A stretch of DNA of 64,000 bases from Janibacter sp. A1S7 (GTDB lineage Bacteria; Actinomycetota; Actinomycetes; Actinomycetales; Dermatophilaceae), in contig NZ_CP144913.1 of NCBI RefSeq assembly GCF_037198315.1, forward strand, positions 2,108,001 to 2,172,000, read 5' to 3'. The notes under the pieces were generated by a model. It saw only the letters and a list, made by a program, of their open reading frames with translations. It was not told where the DNA came from and searched no databases. A program made the position numbers and the translations under genes. Positions 33,011-43,230 of the stretch are shown here, in pieces. Positions within the stretch are counted from its first letter, which is position 1, and each line of letters opens with the position of its first letter.

Positions 33011-36000
33011 ATGAGCGACGACGTCCTCGACCGCTTCTCTCCCGCCACGGCTGCGTGGTTCCGGAGCAACTTCGCCGCGCCCACCGCCGCGCAGGAGGGG
33101 GCGTGGCGGGCGGTCAGCGCCGGCGCCCACGCACTCGTCGTCGCCCCGACCGGCTCGGGCAAGACCCTCTCGGCCTTCTTGTGGGCCCTGGACCGGCTCG
33201 CCTCTCAGCCACGGCCGCAGGAGCCGCTGCAGCGCTGCCGCGTCCTCTACATCTCCCCGCTGAAGGCACTGGCCGTCGACGTCGAGCGCAACCTGCGCTC
33301 CCCGCTCGTCGGCATCGGCCACGCCGCCGACCGCCTCGGGCTGACCGCGCCCGAGGTCAGCGTCTCGGTGCGCTCCGGTGACACCCCGGCGAGCGAGCGT
33401 CGGGCCTTCGCCAAGGCGCCCAGCGACGTCCTCATCACGACCCCCGAGTCCCTCTTCCTCATGCTCACGTCCGGGGTGCGCGACGCCCTGCACGGCGTCG
33501 AGACGGTCATCGTGGACGAGATCCACGCCCTCGCCGGGACGAAGCGCGGCGCCCACCTGGCGCTCTCCCTCGAGCGGCTCGATGCCCTCCTGGAGCAGCC
33601 CGCCCAACGGATCGGCCTGTCGGCCACCGTGCGGCCCACGCAGGAGGTCGGCCGCTTCCTCACCGGCAACCGCCCCGTCGAGATCGTCGCCCCGACCTCG
33701 GACAAGCAGTGGCAGCTCGACGTCGTCGTCCCCGTCGCCGACCTCACCGAGCTCGGCGAGCCCACCGGGGACCTCAGCGGCGCTGCCGCGGGCGAGCCAC
33801 CCCGCGCCTCGATCTGGCCGCACGTCGAGGAGCGCGTCGTCGACCTCGTCTCCCAGCACCGCACCACCCTCGTCTTCGTCAACTCGCGCCGGGTCGCCGA
33901 ACGCCTCACCGGGCGGCTGAACGAGATCTGGCACGAACGCACGGCCCCGGCCGGGGAGTCGCCCGAACCGACCCGCCCGCCGGCCGAGGTGATGGCCCAG
34001 GCCGGGTCCGACTCCGGCGCGCCGGCCGTGCTCGCACGCGCCCACCACGGCTCGGTGAGCAAGGAGGCACGCGCCGACATCGAGGACGACCTGAAGTCCG
34101 GGCGCCTGCCCTGCGTCGTCGCCACCTCCAGCCTTGAGCTCGGCATCGACATGGGCGCGATCGACCTCGTCATCCAGATCGAGTCCCCGCCCTCCGTGGC
34201 CTCCGGCCTGCAGCGGGTCGGGCGCGCCGGGCACCAGGTCGGCGCCGTCAGCCACGGCGTCGTCGTACCGAAGTTCCGCGGCGACCTCGTCCAGTCCGCC
34301 GTCGTCGTCGAACGCATGCGCGAGGGCGCCATCGAGTCCCTCCACGTCCCGAGCAACCCGCTCGACGTCCTCGCCCAGCAGGTCGTGGCGATGTGCGCCC
34401 TCGACGACTGGCAGGTCGAGGAGGTGGGTGAGCTGGTGCGACGGGCCGCCCCCTTCGCCTCCCTGCCGGACAGCCTGCTGCACGCGACCCTCGACATGCT
34501 CGCCGGCCGCTACCCGTCCGAGGACTTCGCCGAGCTGCGCCCGCGAATCACGTGGGACCGCGTCGCCGGCACCCTCGTCGGTCGACGCGGTGCACAACGC
34601 CTGGCCGTGACCAGCGGCGGCACGATCCCCGACCGTGGGCTCTACGGAGTCTTCCTCGCCGGCGGCGACGGCCCGGGCCGTCGGGTGGGCGAGCTCGACG
34701 AGGAGATGGTCTACGAGTCGCGGGTCGGCGACGTCTTCACCCTCGGCACGAGCAGCTGGCGGATCGAGGACATCACCCACGACCAGGTCCTCGTCAGCCC
34801 CGCGCCCGGGCAGCCGGGCAAGCTGCCGTTCTGGCACGGCGACCAGATCGGGCGCCCAGCCGAGCTGGGCACCGCCGTGGGCGCCTTCGTCCGCGAGCTG
34901 TCCGGCCTGGATGCGAAGGGGGCGATCGCCCGCCTCGCCGAGGCCGGCCTCGACGCGTGGGCCGCGGACAACCTCCTGCAGTACCTGGCCGAGCAACGCG
35001 CAGCGACCGGCCGCCTGCCGGATGACCGCACCATCGTCGTCGAGCGCTTCCGCGACGAGATCGGCGACTGGCGTGTGGCGATCCACTCCCCCTTCGGTGC
35101 GCAGGTACATGCGCCGTGGGCCCTGGCGGTGTCCGCTCGGCTGCGCGAACGCTTCGGCGTCGACGTGCAGGCGATGCACGCGGACGACGGGATCGTGCTA
35201 CGGCTGCCGGACGTGGAGCTGAGCGACTCGGTCGGGGGTGACACCGTCAGCAGCAGCGAGCTGCTCGACCTGATCACCATCGACCCGGGTGATGTCGACG
35301 CCCTGGTCACCGACGAGATCGGGGGCTCGGCGCTCTTCGCGGCGCGGTTCCGCGAGTGCGCTGCCCGTGCCCTGCTGCTCCCCCGCCGACGCCCCGACAA
35401 GAGGCAACCGCTGTGGCAGCAGCGCCAGCGCGCCGCCTCCCTGCTGCAGGTCGCCAGCGGCCACTCGGACTTCCCGATCGTGCTCGAGGCGGTCCGCGAG
35501 TGCGTCCAGGACGTCTTCGACGTGCCCTCGCTGACCGAGCTGATGACGGCCGTCGAGCGACGACGGGTCACGCTCGTGGACGTCGAGAGCCCGCGGCCCT
35601 CCCCCTTCGCTGCCTCGTTGATGTTCGGATACGTCGCGCAGTTCCTCTACGAGGGTGACTCGCCGTTGGCCGAGCGCCGCGCCGCCGCCCTCACCCTCGA
35701 TCCGGCACTGCTGGCCGACCTCCTCGGTCGCGGTGAGCAGCTCTCTCTGGCGGACCTGCTCGACCCGCAGGCCGTGGAACGCACCGCCGCCGAGCTGCAG
35801 CACCTCGTGCCCACGCGGGCCGCACGGGACGCTGATGACATCGCCGACCTCGTCCGGGTCCTCGGGCCCCTGGGGGTCACGGCCCTGGTCGACCGCACTG
35901 TCCCCGAGCTCGACGAGTCGTGCGTGCGTTCTGCCCTGACCGCACTCGAGCGGGCGCGTCAGGTCATCCGTGTTCCCGTCGCGGGTGAGGAACGGTGGGC

Positions 36001-37654
36001 GAGCATCGACGACGCCGCGCGCCTGCGGGACGCGCTGGGCGTCTCCCTCCCCGCCGGTCTGCCGGACACCGCCCTCGAGCCCGTCGCCGATCCTCTCGGT
36101 GACCTCGTCACCCGCTACGCCCGCACGCACGTCCCCTTCGCAGCCACCGACCTCGCCGAGCACTACGGCATCGGTCGGGCCGTGGCCGTCGACGTGCTGC
36201 GCCGGCTCGTCCGGGCGGGGCGGCTCGCCGAGGGCGAGCTGCTGCCGGTCGAGTGCGGGGGCCGGGGTGGTGAGTTCTGCGAGGTCGAGGTGCTGCGGAC
36301 CCTGCGTCGACGCTCGCTCGCCGCGCTCCGGCACGAGGTGGAGCCGGTGGCGCCTCGGCAGTACGCGCGCTTCCTCCCGACATGGCAGGGCGTGGGGCAG
36401 AAGATGCGCGGGCGCGACGGCATGCTGCGCGCCGTCGAGCAGCTCAGTGGTGTCCTGCTCCCGGCCAGTGCCCTCGAGACCCTCGTGCTGCCGGCGCGCG
36501 TCGACGACCCGGTCGCACCGCTGCTCGACGACCTCATGGGCACTGGTGAGGTGCTCTGGGCCGGGCACGGATCGCTGCCCGGTGACGATGCCTGGGTCAG
36601 CCTGCATCTCGCGGACGGGGCGTCGGCGACCCTGCCCGTCCCCGCAACAGACGACCTGACCCCCGTGGAGCGCGCCGCCCACGCGGCACTGGAGGGTGGC
36701 GGCGCGTACTTCTTCCGTGACATCGCCGACGCGGTCGCTCGGGACCGGATCGAGCACGGTCAGGGCCCACCCCGGGATGCGGCCACCGATGACGAGCTCG
36801 CCGACGCACTGTGGTCGCTCGTCCACCGTGGGCTGGTCACCGGTGACACCGTGGCCCCGCTGCGCGGTCTGCTCGCCGGTGGCCGCCCAGCCCACCGCAC
36901 CCCGCGTCGCCCGACCAGCCGCAGCCGCTACGGGGGTCGCCCCCGCCTGGGCCGAGCGGGGGTCCCCAGCCGGACCGGTCCGCCGCGCGTGGCCGGCCGC
37001 TGGTCGCTCCTCCCCCGCGCCGAGACCGACCCGACGATCCGTGTCCACGCCGCCGCCGAGGGACTCCTCGACCGGCACGGCGTGGTCACCCGGGGAGCTG
37101 TCGTCGCCGAGGAGGTCGCCGGAGGTTTCGCCGCCGTGCATCGGGTGCTCGGGGCGGCGGAAGAGGCCGGGCAGGTCCGCCGCGGATACTTCGTCGAAGG
37201 GCTGGGCGCCTCCCAGTTCGCCGTGCCGGGCGCTGTGGACGAGGTCCGGTCAGCCCGCCCGGGCCCGGAGGCGCTCGTCCTGGCTGCCACCGACCCGGCC
37301 AATCCCTGGGGGGCTGCCCTGCGGTGGCCGGAGCGGTCTTCGGACCGATCGGGTCACCAGCCCGGACGCAAGGCCGGCGCCCTCGTCGTCGTCGTCGACG
37401 GACAGCTCGTCCTCTACGTCGAGCGCGGGGGCCACACCCTGCTGTCCTGGGATGATGACCCCGAGGTCCTGGCAGTCGCGGTCAGCGGACTCGCCGATGC
37501 CGTCCGTCGTGGTGCCCTCGGTCGGATCACGGTGCGTACGGTCGACGGCGCACCGGTCCTGGGGTCCACCGACCCGCTCGCGCTCGCGATGACCGACGCC
37601 GGCTTCACGATGACCCCGCGCGGGCTGCGCCTGCGACCGACCGGGAGTCGCTGA
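33011..37654 (+). CDS. lhr: Large helicase-related protein Lhr
   Basis: 1547 residues, the full long form. The Lhr core includes motif I PTGSGKTLSAF (about residues 44-54), motif II DEIH within VDEIHALAGTKRG, motif III LSATVRP, motif IV-VI VNSRRVAERL and GRAGHQVG, then the winged-helix and Lhr beta-barrel domains. The remaining 650 residues form the Lhr C-terminal domain. It is a 3'-to-5' single-stranded DNA translocase and RNA:DNA helicase, strongly damage-induced in mycobacteria. The upstream PafBC-like promoter and the coupled nei gene agree. Confidence 0.95.
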   Translation: MSDDVLDRFSPATAAWFRSNFAAPTAAQEGAWRAVSAGAHALVVAPTGSGKTLSAFLWALDRLASQPRPQEPLQRCRVLYISPLKALAVDVERNLRSPLVGIGHAADRLGLTAPEVSVSVRSGDTPASERRAFAKAPSDVLITTPESLFLMLTSGVRDALHGVETVIVDEIHALAGTKRGAHLALSLERLDALLEQPAQRIGLSATVRPTQEVGRFLTGNRPVEIVAPTSDKQWQLDVVVPVADLTELGEPTGDLSGAAAGEPPRASIWPHVEERVVDLVSQHRTTLVFVNSRRVAERLTGRLNEIWHERTAPAGESPEPTRPPAEVMAQAGSDSGAPAVLARAHHGSVSKEARADIEDDLKSGRLPCVVATSSLELGIDMGAIDLVIQIESPPSVASGLQRVGRAGHQVGAVSHGVVVPKFRGDLVQSAVVVERMREGAIESLHVPSNPLDVLAQQVVAMCALDDWQVEEVGELVRRAAPFASLPDSLLHATLDMLAGRYPSEDFAELRPRITWDRVAGTLVGRRGAQRLAVTSGGTIPDRGLYGVFLAGGDGPGRRVGELDEEMVYESRVGDVFTLGTSSWRIEDITHDQVLVSPAPGQPGKLPFWHGDQIGRPAELGTAVGAFVRELSGLDAKGAIARLAEAGLDAWAADNLLQYLAEQRAATGRLPDDRTIVVERFRDEIGDWRVAIHSPFGAQVHAPWALAVSARLRERFGVDVQAMHADDGIVLRLPDVELSDSVGGDTVSSSELLDLITIDPGDVDALVTDEIGGSALFAARFRECAARALLLPRRRPDKRQPLWQQRQRAASLLQVASGHSDFPIVLEAVRECVQDVFDVPSLTELMTAVERRRVTLVDVESPRPSPFAASLMFGYVAQFLYEGDSPLAERRAAALTLDPALLADLLGRGEQLSLADLLDPQAVERTAAELQHLVPTRAARDADDIADLVRVLGPLGVTALVDRTVPELDESCVRSALTALERARQVIRVPVAGEERWASIDDAARLRDALGVSLPAGLPDTALEPVADPLGDLVTRYARTHVPFAATDLAEHYGIGRAVAVDVLRRLVRAGRLAEGELLPVECGGRGGEFCEVEVLRTLRRRSLAALRHEVEPVAPRQYARFLPTWQGVGQKMRGRDGMLRAVEQLSGVLLPASALETLVLPARVDDPVAPLLDDLMGTGEVLWAGHGSLPGDDAWVSLHLADGASATLPVPATDDLTPVERAAHAALEGGGAYFFRDIADAVARDRIEHGQGPPRDAATDDELADALWSLVHRGLVTGDTVAPLRGLLAGGRPAHRTPRRPTSRSRYGGRPRLGRAGVPSRTGPPRVAGRWSLLPRAETDPTIRVHAAAEGLLDRHGVVTRGAVVAEEVAGGFAAVHRVLGAAEEAGQVRRGYFVEGLGASQFAVPGAVDEVRSARPGPEALVLAATDPANPWGAALRWPERSSDRSGHQPGRKAGALVVVVDGQLVLYVERGGHTLLSWDDDPEVLAVAVSGLADAVRRGALGRITVRTVDGAPVLGSTDPLALAMTDAGFTMTPRGLRLRPTGSR

Positions 37655-37656
37655 CC

Positions 37657-38508
37657 GTGCCCGAGGGCGACACCGTCCGGCGCGCCGCCGAGCGTCTGGG
37701 AGCGGCGCTGGCCGGCGAGCGGCTGACCCTCGTCGACATCCGCTGGAGCACCATCGGGGAAGGTCCGGTTCGCGGGGCCCGGGTCGGGGAGGTCGTGGCC
37801 CGGGGCAAGCACCTGCTGCACCGCTTCGACAACGGGTGGACCCTGCACACGCACCTGCGGATGGAGGGGTCCTGGCGGATCGAGCGGGGTGACTCACCGG
37901 CAGCGGCGCGGGCCCTGCGCCGGACCGACCTGCGAATCGCCCTCGGGACCGCTGCGTGGACGACCCTCGGTGTGCGGCTCGGGGCGGTCGACCTGGTCCG
38001 TCGCGGGGACGAGGTCGACCTCGTCGGTCATCTCGGGCCCGACGTGCTCGGCCCGGACTGGGACCCGGCGACCGCCGTGGCGCGCCTGTCCGCGTCGGCA
38101 GGCGCGACCGTCGCGTCGGCACTGCTGGACCAGCGCAACCTGGCGGGGGTGGGGACGTTCTGGGCGAGCGAAGCCCTCTTCGTGCAGCGGTTGCACCCGT
38201 GGCGGCCCGTCGACGACCTCGACGAGGACGAGCTCACCGCACTCGTGGACAGGGTGCACACGATGATGGTGCGCGGTCACTCGCTCGCCGTGCAGTCCTC
38301 GACCGGCGAGCGGCGCGCCGATCGGCGATCCTTCGTCCACGCGCGCGTCGGCCACCCGTGTCGGCGGTGCGGCACCACCATTCGGGTGGCGGATCTGGGC
38401 GTGGGAGCGCACCAACGGGTGTTCTTCTCGTGCCCGAGCTGTCAGGGGGGCCTCGCACCGACTGACGACGGGCGGGAGCAGGCGCCCCTGGGGCACCGTC
38501 GTCGGTAA
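37657..38508 (+). CDS. nei: Endonuclease VIII/Fpg-family DNA glycosylase
   Basis: 283 residues. Pro-1/Glu-2 catalytic start (MPEGDTV), lysine of the GKHLLHRF loop, the H2TH region (LLDQRNLAGVGTFWASEALF) and a C-terminal zinc finger (HPCRRCGTTIRV ... CPSCQGG) are all present. It removes oxidised bases and nicks the strand by beta/delta elimination. GTG 37657 lies 2 bases after the lhr stop; lhr-nei pairs are common in actinobacteria and fit a shared repair role. Confidence 0.93.
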   Translation: MPEGDTVRRAAERLGAALAGERLTLVDIRWSTIGEGPVRGARVGEVVARGKHLLHRFDNGWTLHTHLRMEGSWRIERGDSPAAARALRRTDLRIALGTAAWTTLGVRLGAVDLVRRGDEVDLVGHLGPDVLGPDWDPATAVARLSASAGATVASALLDQRNLAGVGTFWASEALFVQRLHPWRPVDDLDEDELTALVDRVHTMMVRGHSLAVQSSTGERRADRRSFVHARVGHPCRRCGTTIRVADLGVGAHQRVFFSCPSCQGGLAPTDDGREQAPLGHRRR

Positions 38509-38536
38509 GGGCGGCGCCGGCCGGACGGTCAGACCG

Positions 38537-38836
38537 TCAGGCAGCCGAGACGACGGTCTCCTCGCGATTGGCCACGGGCAGCGCGACCGGGGCGCTCGCC
38601 CGCTCGGCTCGGTCGGCCCGGTGCGCGATCTCGGTGAAGACGACGGACATCGGCAGCTCCAGCGCCTGGCAGATGGAGGCCACGAGCTCCGAGCTCGCCT
38701 CCTTCTCACCGCGCTCGATCTCGCTGAGGTAGCCCAAGGAGACCGATGCCCTGGCGGAGACGTCCCGCAGGGTGCTTCCCCGGGCGCGCCGGGCACTGCG
38801 GAGCACGTCACCGAGCTCTTCCCTCAGCAGCACCAT
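38537..38836 (-). CDS. clgR: ClgR-like XRE-family regulator
   Basis: 99 residues. The helix-turn-helix reads [41 protein letters not shown] in part, the well-conserved ClgR/PopR pattern. ClgR activates clp protease genes, recX and others under envelope or proteotoxic stress. Its place behind cinA-pgsA matches mycobacteria and streptomycetes. The protein ends in VVSAA, similar to C-terminal Ala-Ala degradation tags by which ClgR/PopR regulators are turned over by ClpP. ATG 38836 follows GAGGAGGT at good spacing. Confidence 0.88.
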   Translation of the reverse strand: MVLLREELGDVLRSARRARGSTLRDVSARASVSLGYLSEIERGEKEASSELVASICQALELPMSVVFTEIAHRADRAERASAPVALPVANREETVVSAA

Positions 38837-38861
38837 CCGGTCCACCTCCTCATGTCCTTCG

Positions 38862-39374
38862 TCACGCTCCACCGTACATCGGGCCCCCGTCAGCTGACAG
38901 AGCAACCTCGCAGCCGAGGACGAGCGAGGCCAGCACGGCGTCGCTGCGCACCTGCGGCCGGTCCCCCGTCAACGCGAGCAGGCGTGTGGATACTCCCGTC
39001 GGGGTCGCGCAGGCCAGCCACACGGTCCCGGCGGGGTGTCCCTCGCTCGGGCCCGGGCCGGCGACACCGGTCGTCGCCAACGCGACGTCGACGCCGAGCA
39101 CCCGCCGCGCACCGCTGGCCAGCCGGGCAGCGACGGCCTCGTCGACCGTGCCGACGCGCTCGACGAGGTCCGCCGGGACACCCAGGAGGTCGATCTTCAC
39201 CCGACGGTCATAGGCCACCACGCTGCCGTGGAAGACCCGCGAGGCGCCGGGGACCGCCACGACGGTCGCCGCGAGGAGGCCCCCGGTCAGCGACTCGGCA
39301 GTGCCGAGCGACCAGCCCCGGCCAGCCAGACCCACCAGCAGGCGTTCTGCCTCGGTGTGCGGCTCAGCGGCCAC
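38862..39374 (-). CDS. cinA: CinA-family nicotinamide-nucleotide amidohydrolase
   Basis: 170 residues, the C-terminal (PncC-type) CinA domain alone: [61 protein letters not shown]. It deamidates nicotinamide mononucleotide in pyridine-nucleotide recycling. The N-terminal MoaB-like domain of long CinA is absent, usual in this synteny. GTG 39374 overlaps the pgsA end by 11 bases. Confidence 0.92.
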   Translation of the reverse strand: MAAEPHTEAERLLVGLAGRGWSLGTAESLTGGLLAATVVAVPGASRVFHGSVVAYDRRVKIDLLGVPADLVERVGTVDEAVAARLASGARRVLGVDVALATTGVAGPGPSEGHPAGTVWLACATPTGVSTRLLALTGDRPQVRSDAVLASLVLGCEVALSADGGPMYGGA

Positions 39375-40020
39375 CGTTCACCTTGCGGTCGCGCTTCATC
39401 CGGGCCCGCTCGCTCGTCGTGCGCAGATCCAGCGCCTTGACGACGTAGTCGACACCCGTGGCGATCGTCACGATCAGCGCGGCGAGGAGCACACCTCCGG
39501 CCAGCAGCCGGAAGAAGTCCTCGGCGGGGAAGGTGTGCAGTGGCATCACGAACAGGCCGATCGCCACACCCTGCAGCACGGTCTTGATCTTGCCCCCACG
39601 GCTGGCCGGCATGACCCCGTGGCGGATGACCCAGAAGCGCAGGGCGGTGATGCCGAGCTCGCGGGCGAGGATGACGATGGTGATCCACCACGGGATCTCG
39701 TCGATCATCGCCAGGGTGATGAAGCCGGCTCCCGTGAGCGCCTTGTCGGCGATCGGGTCGGCAACCTTGCCGAAGGTGGTGACGAGTCCCCTGGCTCGGG
39801 CCAGGTCGCCGTCGATCCGGTCGGTGATGATCGCGACGGCGAAGACCCCCCACGCCCACCAGCGGGAGATCGTGTCGTCGCCGCCGTAGCGCAGCACCAG
39901 CCAGACGAAGACGGGCACCAGCAGAATGCGCAGGACCGTCAGTGCGTTGGGCAGGTTCCACGGGCTCGGCTCGGGCGCCGTGGTGCTCGCACCGGCCGAC
40001 GGGGAGCGCTCGTTGCTCAT
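39364..40020 (-). CDS. pgsA: CDP-diacylglycerol-glycerol-3-phosphate 3-phosphatidyltransferase
   Basis: 218 residues, about five transmembrane helices. The CDP-alcohol phosphatidyltransferase motif D-x2-DG-x2-AR-x8-G-x3-D-x3-D is complete in [13 protein letters not shown] and [11 protein letters not shown]. It makes phosphatidylglycerol phosphate, the first committed step toward phosphatidylglycerol and cardiolipin. ATG 40020 overlaps the rimO stop (ATGA). Confidence 0.92.
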   Translation of the reverse strand: MSNERSPSAGASTTAPEPSPWNLPNALTVLRILLVPVFVWLVLRYGGDDTISRWWAWGVFAVAIITDRIDGDLARARGLVTTFGKVADPIADKALTGAGFITLAMIDEIPWWITIVILARELGITALRFWVIRHGVMPASRGGKIKTVLQGVAIGLFVMPLHTFPAEDFFRLLAGGVLLAALIVTIATGVDYVVKALDLRTTSERARMKRDRKVNGGR

Positions 40021-41423
40021 GCCGTCACCTCCGCGATGAGGTCGATCCCCTCGGTACCGACGACCGTCGCGGTGACGAACGTGCCCGGGGTGGCAGCGTC
40101 GACCGCTCCGGTCAGCAGGGTCGCACCGTCGATGTCCGGGCCCTGGTGGTCAGCGCGCCCGGTGATCTCGCCGGTCTCCTCGTCGACCTCCTCGACGAGG
40201 ACGGTGACGCTCTGCCCGATGCGCCCCTCGGCGCGCTGGGCGGTCAGCTCCTCCACGAGGCGGGTGATCCGCTCGACCCGCTCGGCGATGACCTCGGGGT
40301 CGACCTTGTCGGGCAGGCCCTCGCCCTCGGTGCCGTCCTCGTCGGAGTAGCCGAAGACACCGACGACGTCCAACCGCGCCTCGATGAGGAACCGCTCGAG
40401 CTCGGCCACGTCCTCGGGCGTCTCGCCCGGGAAGCCGAGGATGACGTTGGAGCGGATCCCGGCCTCCGGCTGGCGCTCGCGCACCGAGCGGATCAGCCCG
40501 AGGAAGGAGTCGGTCTCCCCGAACCGGCGCATCCTGCGCAGGAGCGGGCCCGAGGCGTGCTGGAAGGAGATGTCGTACCACGGCACCACTCCCGGTGTGG
40601 CCGCCATCGTGCGCAGCAACCCGGGACGGATCTCGGCGGGCTGCAGGTAGGACACGCGGACCCTCTCGATGCCCTCGATGGCGACGAGCTCGGGCAGCAA
40701 CTGCTCCAGCAGGTCGAGGTCACCGAGGTCCTTGCCGTAGGACGTGGAGTTCTCGCTGACGAGGAAGAGCTCACGCACCCCTTGGGAGGCCAGCCACCGT
40801 CCCTCGGCCACGACGTCGGTCGGTCGGCGGGAGACGAAGGCCCCTCGGAAGGTCGGGATGGCGCAGAAGGAGCAGCGGCGGTCGCAGCCGGAGGCGATCT
40901 TCAGCGGCGCCCACGGGCGATCGTCAAGACGTGCTCGCGGCAGGTCGCTCGCACCGTGGCCGGGGACCGACACGTCCTGGGTGGCGGCTTCGCGCTCGAC
41001 CGGTGAGATCGGCAGCAGCTTCCGGCGGTCGCCGGGCGTGTGTGCCTCCGGCGCGTGCCCGTCGAGCACGGCACGCAGGTGATTGGACATGTCGGCGTAG
41101 GAGTCGAAGCCGAGAACGGCGTCGGCCTCCGGCAGCTCGTCGGCGAGCTCCTTGCCGTAGCGCTCGGCGAGGCACCCGACGGCCACGACCTTCTGGGTCC
41201 GGCCGTGCTCGCGCAGGTCACCCGCCTCGAGGATCGCGTCGATCGAGTCCTTCTTCGCCTGCTCGATGAAACCGCAGGTGTTGACGACGGCAACGTCGGC
41301 CGCTGCGGCATCATCGACCAGGGTCCAGCCCTCGGCGGTGAGCCGCCCGGCGAGCTCTTCGGAATCGACGTCGTTGCGGGTGCACCCGAGGGTGACGAGG
41401 GCGACGCTACGGGACACGGGCAT
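40017..41423 (-). CDS. rimO: Ribosomal protein S12 methylthiotransferase
   Basis: 468 residues. UPF0004 cysteines ([33 protein letters not shown]), radical-SAM motif [13 protein letters not shown], and a TRAM-like C-terminus define RimO rather than MiaB. It methylthiolates the conserved aspartate of ribosomal protein S12. ATG 41423 ([14 protein letters not shown]) lies 7 bases after TACAGT (41431-41436), a leaderless start. It leads the rimO-pgsA-cinA-clgR run. Confidence 0.94.
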   Translation of the reverse strand: MPVSRSVALVTLGCTRNDVDSEELAGRLTAEGWTLVDDAAAADVAVVNTCGFIEQAKKDSIDAILEAGDLREHGRTQKVVAVGCLAERYGKELADELPEADAVLGFDSYADMSNHLRAVLDGHAPEAHTPGDRRKLLPISPVEREAATQDVSVPGHGASDLPRARLDDRPWAPLKIASGCDRRCSFCAIPTFRGAFVSRRPTDVVAEGRWLASQGVRELFLVSENSTSYGKDLGDLDLLEQLLPELVAIEGIERVRVSYLQPAEIRPGLLRTMAATPGVVPWYDISFQHASGPLLRRMRRFGETDSFLGLIRSVRERQPEAGIRSNVILGFPGETPEDVAELERFLIEARLDVVGVFGYSDEDGTEGEGLPDKVDPEVIAERVERITRLVEELTAQRAEGRIGQSVTVLVEEVDEETGEITGRADHQGPDIDGATLLTGAVDAATPGTFVTATVVGTEGIDLIAEVTA

Positions 41424-41472
41424 GCCCACCACTGTATGCGGCCGGGCGAGGGTGCTCGGGCCCGTACCCACC

Positions 41473-42180
41473 TCAGTTGCGCGACCGCATCACCGTCAGG
41501 GCCACCAGGCGGGAGATGACCATGGCCACGTAGAGCACACCGCTGAGCTGCTCGAGGATCGTGGCGGCACGCGCGTGGGGTTCGACCGGGACGATGTCCG
41601 AGAGGCCGACGCTCGTGAGGTTGGCACCGGAGAAGTAGAGGAGTTCCAGGAAGGAGCGCTGGGGCCCCCCGCCGTCCCCGGACACGAAGGAGCCGGGGGC
41701 CACCGTCTGGATGGCGACGTACAGGTAGGCGAAGGCGAAGAGCAGCACGGTGAACGCCGCCGCCACGGCAAAGAACTCGTCCTTGGTCACCCACGTGTCG
41801 GCGAACATGTACGCCACGAGCCCGTAGGCGACGTAGACGTAGAAGATCGCGAGCATCATGTGCGCGGAGAAGGTCACCGGGACGTTCGACGGGTCCACGA
41901 CCGACCACACCTCCAGGAGGAAGGCAGGCAACCCGATGAGCAGGGCCAGCCAGGTCAGGGCGGGCGTGGAGCGCACCGTCCAGACCCCGAAGGTCACCGC
42001 GAACAACGACAGGCCGGCGATGGCAGCGCGACCCCAGGACTCCGACTCCACCCACGGCAGCAGCGCGATCGCCAGGAGCTGGACGGAGACAAGGACCGCC
42101 GATGGCTGCTTGCGGACGACTGCGGCCCAGTAGTGGGCGCCGGTCGGACGGCTGTCGAGCTCGTACCAGGCCTTCGTCAT
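41473..42180 (-). CDS. Potassium-channel-like membrane protein with altered filter
   Basis: 235 residues with about six hydrophobic segments. The C-terminal part has the ion-channel pore arrangement: helix ([15 protein letters not shown]), pore loop and filter [14 protein letters not shown], then helix ([19 protein letters not shown]). The filter reads SVGLSD instead of the potassium signature TVGYGD, so potassium selectivity is uncertain. ATG 42180 is 7 bases after TACAGT (42188-42193). It is divergent from the MauE fusion gene and follows rimO on the same strand with 49 bases between. Confidence 0.75.
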   Translation of the reverse strand: MTKAWYELDSRPTGAHYWAAVVRKQPSAVLVSVQLLAIALLPWVESESWGRAAIAGLSLFAVTFGVWTVRSTPALTWLALLIGLPAFLLEVWSVVDPSNVPVTFSAHMMLAIFYVYVAYGLVAYMFADTWVTKDEFFAVAAAFTVLLFAFAYLYVAIQTVAPGSFVSGDGGGPQRSFLELLYFSGANLTSVGLSDIVPVEPHARAATILEQLSGVLYVAMVISRLVALTVMRSRN

Positions 42181-42222
42181 GCGTCCAACTGTAGGTGTCG
42201 GGCGGCGACCTAGACTGCCGAC
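42181..42222. promoter_or_regulatory. Back-to-back leaderless promoters
   Basis: TACAGT (42188-42193, minus) and TAGACT (42211-42216, plus) are -10 boxes 7 and 6 bases from the flanking start codons, with only 17 bases between them. The whole intergenic region is 42 bases, so both -35 regions must lie inside the opposite promoter or gene. Confidence 0.7.
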
Positions 42223-43230
42223 GTGCTCACCGGCCCGCTTCTGCTCCCGCCGCTCCTGCTCTCGGCTCTCCTCCTGGTCAGCGGAGCGGCCAAGGTGCAC
42301 CACACCCCCGCCACCCGCAGCGCCTTCTTCCAGCTCGCCCTGCCGCGGGCACTGACCGACTCCCTCGTGCCCCGCGCGCTCCCCTGGGTCGAGATCGTCC
42401 TGGCGGTCGCGGTGCTGCTGTCCCCGCCTCCCTTCGCGTTGCCCGTGGCCGTGATCACCGCCCTGCTCTTCGTCGGCTACCTCGTCGTCATCGCCCGCGC
42501 GCTCACCTTCGACCACCCGGTCACGTGCAGCTGTTTCGGCGAGCTGGGGCTCGGGGAGGTGACCCCCCGGACAGCCGTGCGCAACGTCCTGCTCGTCGTC
42601 GTCGCCCTGCTGGGTGTCTGGTCCGCGACCGCTGACACCTCCGTGGCGAGCCGGCTCGTCGGGGCCTCCGGCGTCGAGTGGGTGTGGTTGGGGCTGGTCG
42701 TGCTCACCGGCGCAGTCCTCGTGACCACCTTCGGTGGGGCGAAGGGCGCCGCCACCTCCGCGGTGGGCGTCCCGGGCGCCGACGCCGAGGGCGAGCTGGA
42801 CTACGTGCGCCAGCCCCTCCCCTTCGCCACCCTCGCGGACGCCGACGCAACCCTGCACAACCTCACCGAGTTGACCCGATCCGGCGCCGTGCTGCTCGTC
42901 TTCGTCTCACCCGCCTGTGGATCATGCCTCCCGGCGATCGAGAGCATCCCCCGGTGGGCCACCGATCTCGCCCCGGTGCGGGTCGTCGGCGTCGTTGCCC
43001 AGACGATCGAGGCCACCGTGGCCGTCGTCCCGGAGCTCGAGGGTCACCTCATGCACGACCCGCAGGGCGTGACCATTCGCATCTTCGGTGCCCGCACGCC
43101 GAGCGCGGTCCTCCTCGGCGGGGACGGGATGCTCGCCGGCGGACCGGTCGTGGGGGCCCACGACGTCACCGCCTTCGTCGAGGACGTGCGTGAGGAGCTG
43201 CTCACGGCAGGGGTCATCGACCCCGCCTGA
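42223..43230 (+). CDS. MauE/DoxX-like membrane protein fused to a thioredoxin-like domain
   Basis: 335 residues. The N-terminal half has four transmembrane helices of the MauE family (LLSALLLVSGAAKVHH, FVGYLVVIARALTFDHPVTCSCFGEL) with a CSC cysteine pair. After a linker the C-terminal half is a thioredoxin-like domain with the active-site pair in SPACGSCLPAIESIP. MauE homologues help disulfide formation or redox maturation of exported proteins. The GTG start 42223 is 6 bases after TAGACT. The end abuts ftsK directly. Confidence 0.82.
   Translation: MLTGPLLLPPLLLSALLLVSGAAKVHHTPATRSAFFQLALPRALTDSLVPRALPWVEIVLAVAVLLSPPPFALPVAVITALLFVGYLVVIARALTFDHPVTCSCFGELGLGEVTPRTAVRNVLLVVVALLGVWSATADTSVASRLVGASGVEWVWLGLVVLTGAVLVTTFGGAKGAATSAVGVPGADAEGELDYVRQPLPFATLADADATLHNLTELTRSGAVLLVFVSPACGSCLPAIESIPRWATDLAPVRVVGVVAQTIEATVAVVPELEGHLMHDPQGVTIRIFGARTPSAVLLGGDGMLAGGPVVGAHDVTAFVEDVREELLTAGVIDPA

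Noticed and set aside
32174..35179. A 1001-codon open frame on the minus strand across marR and lhr
   Set aside because: It is antisense to conserved genes and has the Arg/Ala/Gly/Asp-rich composition of high-GC shadow frames, with no family motif.
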